Source: JBEBVQ01 sp037190845
Lineage (GTDB): Bacteria; Bacteroidota; Bacteroidia; Chitinophagales; Chitinophagaceae
Direction: 5' to 3'
Length of the DNA: 64,000 nucleotides
Assembly (NCBI GenBank): GCA_037190845.1
Contig: JBBCJI010000008.1
Coordinates: 51,860-115,859 of the forward strand
Positions 8,959-15,963 of the stretch are shown one piece after another (the first letter of the stretch is position 1; each line of letters starts with the position of its first letter). Both the position numbers and the translations under genes were made by a program. A model generated the notes under the pieces. That model was not told the DNA's origin and searched no databases. It saw only the letters and a program-made list of their open reading frames with translations.

Positions 8959-11097
8959 CTATTGCTTCAATAATCTTTCCACTTTTAACAGCTTTCCTTC
9001 CTTATCGGTGATGCGCATCATATACGTACCCGGTACTATTCCCTGAAGGGACAAAGTATTTGCGTTACGCTGCTGTAGTATTGTTTTCCCCTCTATGCCG
9101 GTAAGGGTAATATGTACCGGAATGGATGAAGTGATATGCACCATATCCGCCGCGGGGTTAGGGTATATGCTTACTTGCTCTGTGAATCCCTGGTTCCGTA
9201 TACCATTATTATCTATGGTAATACTTTGGCAGTCGGAGGTATCGGTACATCCGTTCTGTGTAACAATTACGGCATAGCTGCCGCTTTGTGCAGGAACATA
9301 GCTTTGACCGGTAGCGCCCGAGATAATATTTTGATCATCACAATTAAGCCATTGGTAGCTGTCTGCATTGCCGGCAGTCAAACCAGTTTCCGTCCTTGCA
9401 ATAGAGGCTTCGACGGTGTTGATGGTCAGAGCCAATATAACAATACTGTCACAACCGGCAGAAGTGGTAAATGTATCGGTGTATATACCGCTTTGGGTAT
9501 ACGTCACCCCGTTAAAGATAAAGCTGTCACAGGCCGGCACGGTAAATGTAATAACGGTGTCGCAAGGCTGAGGCTGCTGCAGCTTAAACAGAAACCAGTT
9601 TCCGTCCGGATGGTACAATATAGCTGTATCCGGGCCAGGGTTAAGATCGGCTTTGTCTCCGTAGAATGTCCCCGTAGTATAGATGCCTCCCAAATCATCT
9701 ATGGCTATGCCATTGCTTATCGTTCTTCCGGTACCTTCTACCTGCCCCGCCCACAGGTAATTGCCATTGCCATCATACCGGGCAACAAAAACATCCGTAC
9801 AACTCCCGGCACTACTCAGCAAGGCTGTACCCGATCCGGGATCGAAATCTACATTTGTTCCGGAAAAAGTACCTGTAACATATACATCCCCACTGGCATC
9901 CACGCTTATTCCCCGGCCTTCGTCATATGTATCTTCACACCCCGTACTACTACTCAGATCACCTCCTATATTGAATGCCCACAGATAGCCCCCACTGGAG
10001 CTATATTTAGCCACGAACACATCAGTGGCTCCTGCGGAAGTAAGCAGCGCCGTGCCCGTGCCGGGATCAAAATCTTTAGTTCCCTGAAAATGGCCGGTAA
10101 CATATACATTTCCCGCAGCATCCAATGCAATTCCCCGCCCCTCATCATGATTTGCAGGAAGACCATCTTCCATCCTGATGGCCCACAGGTAACCACCATT
10201 TGTATCATACTTGGCTATAAATGCATCCTTCATTCCGGCGCTAAGCGACGCTGTACCCGTACCAAAGTCAAAGTCTACAGTGCCGCTAAAATATCCGGTA
10301 AGATATACTTGCCCATTGGCATCCACGGCTATTGCCCGGCCCATATTCCCCCACATGGAGAAGCTGCTGCCCCCAATATTGCCTGCCCATATATAATCAC
10401 CGCCTGAAGTGTACTTGGCCAGGAAGGCATGAGTACCATTAACTGAGATTATAGCACTACCCGGACCGGGGTTAAAATCCACATTACCAAAAAAGTTTCC
10501 TGTAATATATATATTACCTACTACATCCACAGCAATTGCCCTCCCATAGGAATTAGCGCTGGCACCGGTATACTCCAGGGCCTTTGCCCATACATAATTG
10601 CCATTGGCATCATACTTGGCGAAAAAAAGACCAGGGTTCTGTTCGGAAATAAGCGGAGCTATGCCCGGACCGGGATCAAAGTCCACAGTTCCATACCACA
10701 TACTCTGGAAATTTCCTGTAACATATACATTGCCAGCGGTATCCACGGCTATTCCCGGGTCATATTCATCCCAATCACATGGTATATTTATAGCCCATAC
10801 ATAATTACCGATAGAATCATACTTGGCCACGAAGATATCATACTCCATCATGGGACTTTCAGCAGTAATGGGCGCAGCACCCGGACCAGGATCAAAATCG
10901 GCTGTACCGAAAAAGTACCCGGTAACGTATACACTGCCTGCCGGGCCAGCAGCTATGGATGTGGGATAGATTTCATCAGCCCCGGCGCCTATCCCTTTAG
11001 CCCAGGCAAAATCGAGCGCCTGAGCTCCTGCATGAACATATAAACAGAACGACATCAGGATAGAAAAGACGACTCTGGCAGATAATAGTTGATTCAT
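8959..11097 (-). CDS. SBBP-repeat secreted protein with T9SS type A sorting domain
   Basis: This 712-residue protein has a signal peptide followed by seven SBBP-type units, six of them with a readable VTGxFxGTxDFDPG core and a last one reading ADLNPGPD. A segment like that in the 3491-6535 gene (ACDSFIFNGVTYTQSGIY) comes next. The end is a type A sorting domain (VSIYPNPAADMVHI ... MMRITDKEGKLLKVERLLKQ). The units and linker show common ancestry with the 3491-6535 protein, but the C-terminal export signal is of the other class. Only 61 bases separate its stop from the next minus-strand gene, so an operon is possible. Confidence 0.85.
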   Translation of the reverse strand: MNQLLSARVVFSILMSFCLYVHAGAQALDFAWAKGIGAGADEIYPTSIAAGPAGSVYVTGYFFGTADFDPGPGAAPITAESPMMEYDIFVAKYDSIGNYVWAINIPCDWDEYDPGIAVDTAGNVYVTGNFQSMWYGTVDFDPGPGIAPLISEQNPGLFFAKYDANGNYVWAKALEYTGASANSYGRAIAVDVVGNIYITGNFFGNVDFNPGPGSAIISVNGTHAFLAKYTSGGDYIWAGNIGGSSFSMWGNMGRAIAVDANGQVYLTGYFSGTVDFDFGTGTASLSAGMKDAFIAKYDTNGGYLWAIRMEDGLPANHDEGRGIALDAAGNVYVTGHFQGTKDFDPGTGTALLTSAGATDVFVAKYSSSGGYLWAFNIGGDLSSSTGCEDTYDEGRGISVDASGDVYVTGTFSGTNVDFDPGSGTALLSSAGSCTDVFVARYDGNGNYLWAGQVEGTGRTISNGIAIDDLGGIYTTGTFYGDKADLNPGPDTAILYHPDGNWFLFKLQQPQPCDTVITFTVPACDSFIFNGVTYTQSGIYTDTFTTSAGCDSIVILALTINTVEASIARTETGLTAGNADSYQWLNCDDQNIISGATGQSYVPAQSGSYAVIVTQNGCTDTSDCQSITIDNNGIRNQGFTEQVSIYPNPAADMVHITSSIPVHITLTGIEGKTILQQRNANTLSLQGIVPGTYMMRITDKEGKLLKVERLLKQ

Positions 11098-11541
11098 AAG
11101 GTTATTTATTTATCAAGTTAAGAAAGCAAATATTTAGCCGGGTGAGCAATATGCCCTGTTAAAAGTTATTTGCAGAACAAGACAAATGTATTGACGCATG
11201 ACTCCGTTTTTCTACCTGCAAACTGCCAATTCGAAAACTAATGGTAAACCATTAGGCGGGAGGAGCACGCCCTTTAAACAGCTTCTATAGAATCAGGAAG
11301 GCACGCTGATAAGAAATCATATCAAACACTTATTCAACTCCTGATTTATATTTCTAAAATCCAACAAAACAAACAAATATAGTTTTGTAATTGATTGTTT
11401 TACAATTTTATTATTTAATTTCGGGTTGTTAATTATAACGCAACCTTTCGGTACGTTATTGGGAGCAATCGTGCTGCATCTTGTAGCTATAGGCTCCCGG
11501 TGTGAAAACAGCATTGTCTAAAAAAAGTAAATTTGTCTCAA
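11098..11541. other. AT-rich intergenic stretch, no gene seen
   Basis: No convincing gene was found in this 444-base stretch. It holds the divergent upstream regions of the SBBP gene and the toxin-antitoxin pair. The middle (11350-11420) is very AT-rich. A minus-strand open frame at 11317-11514 has low-complexity, unconvincing composition and was not called. Confidence 0.5.
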
Positions 11542-11799
11542 ATGAATCATATTATAGCTATGCCAGCCACAAATCTCGATAGTCGGATTATAAAATGCCT
11601 TGGTCTGCTTGATGAACAACAGAAAAAGGCTGTTTTGCTGGTGGCAGAAACATTTGCCCGGAAATCCGAAACCTCCGGGGTCGTGTATAGCGATGCTTTG
11701 GTATCGGATTTCAACAAGAGAGCCTCAGAGTTGGAAAGTGGCGATGTGAAGGGCTATAGCTGGGATGAGGTGAGGCAGCGTTCTAAATCAGGAAGCTAA
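11542..11799 (+). CDS. Putative antitoxin of a ParE/RelE-type pair
   Basis: This 85-residue acidic protein precedes the toxin gene and overlaps it (TAATG, sharing 11799). It contains SRIIKCLGLLDEQQKKAVLLVAETFA and ends GDVKGYSWDEVRQRSKSGS. That ending matches the short Bacteroidota addiction-module antitoxins that sit before ParE-like toxins. It should bind and neutralise the toxin through its C-terminus and may repress the operon. The ATG at 11542 is preferred over the TTG at 11533. Antitoxin identity rests mostly on position and size. Confidence 0.75.
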   Translation: MNHIIAMPATNLDSRIIKCLGLLDEQQKKAVLLVAETFARKSETSGVVYSDALVSDFNKRASELESGDVKGYSWDEVRQRSKSGS

Positions 11800-12074
11800 T
11801 GGCTTACCAGGTTACGTTTCACCCGGAGGCGGATGCCGAATACGCTAAAAGTTATAAGGAGTACGAAGACAAACTGAAAGACCTGGGTATTCGTTTTGAA
11901 GCGGCTGTAGATGAACTGATCTCAAAAATAGCTGAACATCCGCTGGTGTATGGTTATGGTTGCAACCCATATAGAGAGGCATGTTTAAAGGACTTTCCGT
12001 ATATGATTGTTTATAAGGTCAATCAAAGAAAAAAGCAGGTGTATATTGTAGCTGTTTTTTGTACCAGCCCGTGA
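11799..12074 (+). CDS. RelE/ParE-superfamily toxin
   Basis: The 91-residue product has the RelE/ParE fold pattern. It begins YQVTFHPEADAEYAKSYKEYE, carries a central helix (GIRFEAAVDELISKIAEHP), then REACLKDFPYMIVYKVN, and ends with a strand (KKQVYIVAVFCTSP). RelE members cut mRNA at the ribosome and ParE members poison gyrase; the sequence alone does not separate these here. Translation is coupled to the antitoxin by the TAATG overlap. It is the left member of the 11.5-15.8 kb accessory island. Confidence 0.82.
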   Translation: MAYQVTFHPEADAEYAKSYKEYEDKLKDLGIRFEAAVDELISKIAEHPLVYGYGCNPYREACLKDFPYMIVYKVNQRKKQVYIVAVFCTSP

Positions 12075-12121
12075 TCCCGGGCTGAAATACCGTAAATAGT
12101 CGTCCCTTAAAAAGTCACGCT

Positions 12122-12257
12122 GTCCCTGACGCCCTCCGGAACATCAGGGACGACTGATCATACGGGGTCTGGGGCCCCGGTAATGGATCTTTTATGACGC
12201 AGGATTGCAAATCCTGATTTATCTCTGTTCCGGGATACGCTGACGCTAACATCCGGG
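12122..12257. repeat. Four-hairpin structured repeat, copy 1
   Basis: Four successive inverted repeats: GTCCCTGA/TCAGGGAC (12122-12151), GGGGTC/GGCCCC (12164-12178), CAGGATT/AATCCTG (12200-12216) and an imperfect fourth stem ending ATCCGGG (12230-12257). The same order of stems recurs at 14262-14391 and 20931-21056. This is the most diverged copy; its fourth stem has lost pairing. Just before it, 12098-12113 (agtcgtcccttaaaaa) matches the terminal repeat of the MITE-like element at 18669. Confidence 0.7.
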
Positions 12258-12309
12258 AAAGCGACCTATCTGAAACCCTGCAATTTTAATATTTTATGTT
12301 TAATCTGCA

Positions 12310-12455
12310 ATGATAATACGGCGACGTTTGGATACATATATGCTCCAGGTACTTGGACGCAGCCCTTCTGTCGCGCTGACGAGGCCGCGTCAGGTGGGCA
12401 AAAGATTGCCTTGAACCTGTCCGAAAAGATCCCGGCTGTTTACGCGGACCGCTGA
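12310..12455 (+). pseudogene. Decayed N-terminus of an AAA_14/DUF4143-type ATPase
   Basis: From the ATG at 12310 the frame reads RRRLDTYMLQVLGRSPSVAL and then TRPRQVGK before a stop at 12412. The neighbouring frame continues ALNLSEKIPAVYAD to a stop at 12453. Joined, these give the typical start of AAA_14 ATPases, with a P-loop of the GPRQVGKT type and the following helix and strand. A frameshift falls just after the P-loop lysine. The rest of the gene is absent and hipB follows. It belongs to a different subfamily from the intact ATPase at 14419-15741, so it is not a simple duplicate. Confidence 0.65.
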
Positions 12456-12511
12456 TATATAGTTATCGCTGCAATGACGCTTTATTGTCTCTACCGTTCA
12501 AAATAATTTGT

Positions 12512-12554
12512 TTGTTATTTCAATCAGATTGAATAAATTTGTTTGAAATAACAA
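12512..12554. promoter_or_regulatory. Palindromic operator upstream of hipBA
   Basis: TTGTTATTTCAA (12512-12523) and TTGAAATAACAA (12543-12554) form a perfect 12-base inverted repeat with a 19-base spacer. The right arm ends 15 bases before the hipB start. HipB-type antitoxins bind such palindromes and repress their own operon, so this is probably the autoregulatory operator. Confidence 0.7.
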
Positions 12555-12569
12555 TCATTCATTATTGAG

Positions 12570-12860
12570 ATGAACAAGAAAAAACAAATCATTTTCCCCA
12601 GGCACAATCAAGTATTGGAACAGATGGGTGAGCATATCAAACTTGCGCGGAAACGTCGCAAGCTGACAACTATCCAGGTTGCCGAGCGTGCAGGTATTGC
12701 CCGCTCTACCTTGTATCTCATTGAGAAGGGCGACGCAAGTGTGGCATTTGGAGCCTATTTTAATGTGCTTAGAGTATTGGGGCTACAGGAGGATATATTG
12801 AAATTGGCATCAGATGATGATTATGGAAGAAAATTACAGGATCTGGATTTGTTGAAGTAA
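12570..12860 (+). CDS. hipB: HipB-like antitoxin, XRE-family HTH regulator
   Basis: This is a 96-residue DNA-binding protein. Residues about 18-75 form an XRE/Cro HTH: IKLARKRRKLTTIQVAERAG, then IARSTLYLIEKGDASVAFG. It is followed after a 3-base gap by hipA. It should form the HipA-HipB complex, block the kinase and repress the promoter through the palindrome at 12512-12554. Family size and order are typical. The local sequence before it (decayed ATPase, structured repeat) suggests the module was acquired. Confidence 0.9.
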   Translation: MNKKKQIIFPRHNQVLEQMGEHIKLARKRRKLTTIQVAERAGIARSTLYLIEKGDASVAFGAYFNVLRVLGLQEDILKLASDDDYGRKLQDLDLLK

Positions 12861-12863
12861 AAA

Positions 12864-14114
12864 ATGGCACACAATAAACGCGACATATACGTCTATGCAC
12901 ATTGGAAAGGAATGCCTGAACCTAAACTCATCGGTATGCTCTCTGCTCACTTTGCAAAAGGGAAAAAAGCATTTGGTTTTGAGTATGATAAAACATGGAT
13001 AAAGTCACAACAACAGCAGCTATTAGATCCGGACATTCAATTCTTTTCAGGTGCACAATTCCCCAATAACAAGGAAAACTTTGGTATCTTCCTGGACAGT
13101 ATGCCTGACACCTGGGGGCGTTCACTGATGAAAAGACGTGTTGCCCAACAGGCAAAGGAGCGAAATGAAAAAACGCCTGTATTATATGATATAGATTATT
13201 TATTAGGTGTTTATGATGAAAGCCGTATGGGAGCTTTACGTTTCAAAACCGAGCCTGAAGGTCCGTTTTTGGATAATAATAGTGAAAGGCCAACCCCGCC
13301 CTGGTCTTCTGTACGTGAATTACAACATGCAGCGGACAATTTGCAAAAAGATGACGATAATGAAGAAACAAAAAAATGGCTGGCCATTTTAATGGCTCCC
13401 GGCTCGTCTCTGGGCGGAGCAAGGCCTAAAGCGAATATACTGGATACGGAGAAAGAATTATGGATTGCGAAATTTCCTTCAAAAAGCGATACTATTGATA
13501 AAGGCGCCTGGGAATATCTGGCGTATGAACTGGCAATCCATGCAGGAATAACAATGGCTCCCTGTAAGATAGAAAAGATCGCCGGAAGGTATCATACATT
13601 TTTCACCAAACGATTTGACAGGGAAAAAGGAGTACGTATCCATTTTGCATCTGCCATGACGATGACAGGTAATAACGAGGATACAATACGTGATTATACG
13701 GCAAGTTATCTCGATATTGCTGAATTTATCAGTAATTACGGGGCAAACATAGAACAAAACCTGCACCAGTTATGGCGAAGAATTATTTTCAATATTGCTG
13801 TTTCCAATACAGATGATCACTTGCGCAATCATGGATTTATCTTAACAGATGAAGGGTGGATATTATCACCTGCTTACGATCTGAACCCATCCATAGATAA
13901 AAACGGGTTAGCCATAAATATTGATATGGACAACAATGCCCTGGATTTTGATGTTGCCAAAAGCGTAGGTGATTTTTTCAGGCTTGATGAAAAGCAAATG
14001 GATCATATCATTGCAGAAGTATCAGCCAGTGTCAGTCAGTGGGAAAATATATCGGATAAAATAGGAATTTCGAGCGCAGAGAAAAAATTAATGGCGGGAG
14101 CTTTCAATTATTAA
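12864..14114 (+). CDS. hipA: HipA-family serine/threonine kinase toxin
   Basis: HipA kinases phosphorylate a translation factor, classically glutamyl-tRNA synthetase, and stop growth. The 416-residue protein is close to full length. The N-terminal subdomain includes IFLDSMPDTWGRSLMKRR (75-92). The Ser-containing ATP loop is SSLGGARPKANI (181-192). The catalytic motif is NTDDHLRNHGF (315-325), followed by SPAYDLNPS (335-343). All key elements look intact, so it is probably active. The stop codon overlaps the start of a small decayed frame at 14107-14253. Confidence 0.93.
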   Translation: MAHNKRDIYVYAHWKGMPEPKLIGMLSAHFAKGKKAFGFEYDKTWIKSQQQQLLDPDIQFFSGAQFPNNKENFGIFLDSMPDTWGRSLMKRRVAQQAKERNEKTPVLYDIDYLLGVYDESRMGALRFKTEPEGPFLDNNSERPTPPWSSVRELQHAADNLQKDDDNEETKKWLAILMAPGSSLGGARPKANILDTEKELWIAKFPSKSDTIDKGAWEYLAYELAIHAGITMAPCKIEKIAGRYHTFFTKRFDREKGVRIHFASAMTMTGNNEDTIRDYTASYLDIAEFISNYGANIEQNLHQLWRRIIFNIAVSNTDDHLRNHGFILTDEGWILSPAYDLNPSIDKNGLAINIDMDNNALDFDVAKSVGDFFRLDEKQMDHIIAEVSASVSQWENISDKIGISSAEKKLMAGAFNY

Positions 14115-14253
14115 AAGGGAAGTTATAAAGGCAGACGGATACCTCAAAACGGGCTCGGACTCCATCATCGGGCTCATGGAGCAGGCCGTCGCCGCCAGTC
14201 TGGCGGTGGGTTATACAGACGGCGTGGCCAATGATAGCCTATTGTGGCCTTAA
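14107..14253 (+). pseudogene. Unrecognised 3' gene remnant after hipA
   Basis: An open frame of 48 codons without a proper start runs through 14107-14253. Its sequence has ordinary protein character: EVIKADGYLKTGSDSI, then IGLMEQAVAASLAVGYTDG, ending NDSLLWP and a stop. It is more GC-rich than hipA and looks like the C-terminus of a larger gene whose 5' part was lost when hipBA arrived. I do not recognise the family. It lies directly before structured repeat copy 2. Confidence 0.4.
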
Positions 14254-14261
14254 TACACCGC

Positions 14262-14391
14262 TGTCCCTGATGTTCCGGAGGGCATCAGGGACAACAGATA
14301 ATCAGGGTTCTCCGAACCCGATAATGCAACTTGCAGGATTGCAAATCCTGCTTTATCGGGGTTCCCGGATGCGCTGGCGCTAACATCCGGG
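14262..14391. repeat. Four-hairpin structured repeat, copy 2
   Basis: All four stems are intact: TGTCCCTGATG/CATCAGGGACA (14262-14293), GGGTTC/GAACCC (14305-14319), GCAGGATT/AATCCTGC (14333-14351) and CCCGGATG/CATCCGGG (14364-14391). It lies between the remnant after hipA and the stop codon of the minus-strand ATPase at 14419. Compared with copy 3 the first two stems differ in sequence but keep pairing. Confidence 0.75.
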
Positions 14392-14418
14392 AAAGCGCTG
14401 ACTATTGTTGATAAGACT

Positions 14419-15741
14419 TCAGGATATAGATGATATGAGATCAGACACCGCATAAAGCGGCCAGATCTGTATGTTTTCAAATGCTGCATATCCCTCGAGC
14501 GAGGTACGGATACCATAAGGCTGATGCTTCTCTTTTAAAAACAGGTGCAGGCTTTGCATCGAACCCTTTTTGCCCGACTTTACCTCCAGCGGGATGATAT
14601 CCCGGCCTTTCTGAATTACATAGTCTACCTCGGCGTTGCTGTTCAATGCTTCCCGGTGCCAGTAATACAGATCTTTCTGCCGGTAGCCGGTAGTGGCTTT
14701 AAGCAATTCGAGGCCGCAATATTGTTCGGCTATGGCCCCTTTATTAATTGTATCAAAATCCGTTTCAAATAATATTGCTGACAGATCCAGGCCGAGCAAC
14801 CGGTAAAATATACCGGTATCCAGCAAAAGCAGCTTTCTTTTCTTTGGATTTATCTCCGCGCCAAGCGGGAGCCCGTTTGCCGATGTATGTGTTACCGGGA
14901 TCACCAGCCCCGACATGATCAGCAGATCCACGGCCTCTTTCACCTGCTTATGATTGGCTTCCGTTGCCGCTTTGGCATACACAAACTTATTACCCGACTG
15001 CCTGACGACTGCATCAAACACCTCCGAGATACGCAGCGTAGGCACATGTTTCCTGTATTTGGCAAAATCGGCCCTGAATGATACGACCAGATCGTCCAGC
15101 ACCTGTCCGCAGCTTCTTATATCCCGCCGGGTGACATAAGCCGCCACAGCTTCCGGCATTCCCCCTACGATCAGGAAACGCTTCAGATGCTGCACCAGCT
15201 TGTCATGCAGCGGAGCCGGCAGCGGCTTTGCAGGGGTGCTGCTTCGTTTTGCTTCCAGCAGCCGGCGCTCTCCCTGCGCCATCAAATATTCATCAAACGA
15301 AAACGGGTACATAAACAGCGAACGTATCCGGCCTACACCGAAGGATGGGATCTCTGCCAGTGCAAACTCCAGCAGGGAACCAGCCGCCATAATATGCAGC
15401 TCCGGGTATTTCTCATAGAAAAAACGCAGCGATGAGATCGCCGGGATACAGGCCTGTATCTCGTCAAAAAACAACAACGTTTTGCCAGGTATTACCGGCA
15501 CATTATACATGGCAGAAAGATGCTCACAGAGCACATGAGGATCAAGGTCTCCCTCAAACAGCGCATGAGCCGACCGTTGTTCTTCAAAATTGACTTCCAG
15601 AAAATGTTCAAATTTTTGTGCAAGATTCCTGATAGCAGAGGATTTCCCTACCTGCCGGGCCCCTCTAACCAGCAAAGGCTTTCTTTGCTGTTCCTTACGC
15701 CAATCCTCCAGTATTTTATCTGCAATCCGTTCAAAGTACAT
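14419..15741 (-). CDS. AAA_14-type ATPase with DUF4143 C-terminus
   Basis: This 440-residue protein has Walker A GARQVGKS (27-34) and Walker B TLLFFDEIQ (88-96). A sensor-like segment (LHIMAAGSLLEFALAE) follows. The C-terminal DUF4143 region contains an EVDYVIQ...IIPLEVKSG pattern (E371, D373, E386, K388) like a PD-(D/E)XK nuclease fold. The family is very common in accessory regions of bacteria and archaea, but its job is not established; links to toxin-antitoxin or DNA processing are only suggested. It ends the accessory island. Its start codon lies in a 33-bp tandem repeat that also carries a promoter-like pair. Confidence 0.85.
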   Translation of the reverse strand: MYFERIADKILEDWRKEQQRKPLLVRGARQVGKSSAIRNLAQKFEHFLEVNFEEQRSAHALFEGDLDPHVLCEHLSAMYNVPVIPGKTLLFFDEIQACIPAISSLRFFYEKYPELHIMAAGSLLEFALAEIPSFGVGRIRSLFMYPFSFDEYLMAQGERRLLEAKRSSTPAKPLPAPLHDKLVQHLKRFLIVGGMPEAVAAYVTRRDIRSCGQVLDDLVVSFRADFAKYRKHVPTLRISEVFDAVVRQSGNKFVYAKAATEANHKQVKEAVDLLIMSGLVIPVTHTSANGLPLGAEINPKKRKLLLLDTGIFYRLLGLDLSAILFETDFDTINKGAIAEQYCGLELLKATTGYRQKDLYYWHREALNSNAEVDYVIQKGRDIIPLEVKSGKKGSMQSLHLFLKEKHQPYGIRTSLEGYAAFENIQIWPLYAVSDLISSIS

Positions 15742-15824
15742 TTTTCAAAGGCAATAACAAGATTAATTTTCCATTTTTCAAAAGCAATAATAGCTATTAT
15801 TTTCCATTTTTCAAAGGCAATAAT
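15739..15824. repeat. 33-bp tandem triplicate overlapping the ATPase start
   Basis: Near-identical units begin at 15739, 15772 and 15805, each starting catttttcaaa(g/a)gcaataa. The first unit contains the ATPase start codon (complement of 15739-15741). The other two lie upstream and each repeats an ATG followed soon by stops. The exact 33-bp period suggests iterated binding sites or slippage. Confidence 0.75.
15758..15787 (-). promoter_or_regulatory. Promoter-like pair inside the tandem triplicate
   Basis: On the minus strand TTG, 19 bases and TAATCTTG match the Bacteroidota promoter (7 of 8 at -7). The -7 element is 16 bases before the ATPase ATG. The TTG lies in the second 33-bp unit, so the repeats would cover the promoter and any regulator binding them could block transcription. 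Confidence 0.45.
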
Positions 15825-15963
15825 GCCATGTAATGTGACTCAGCAACCCGGAGCCGGGGAAAAGGATTCGGAATGAGCGTTATGGCGTCCATACACCGTA
15901 AAACAACCCCATCAGCTATCATCAAACAAAAAACATCTAAATTTATATCCTTATCATTAGTGC

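Noticed and set aside
9136..10407. Long plus-strand open frame of 423 codons opposite the SBBP gene
   Set aside because: It is an antisense shadow of the repetitive SBBP coding sequence; the minus frame has a signal peptide and known repeats.
11317..11514. Minus-strand open frame of 65 codons between the SBBP gene and the toxin-antitoxin pair
   Set aside because: AT-rich, low-complexity, no domain, no promoter or conserved start; probably chance.
11528..11535. TAAATTTG just before the antitoxin start
   Set aside because: It matches the -7 consensus, but no -33 box is at the right spacing and it ends 6 bases before the ATG; too weak to call.
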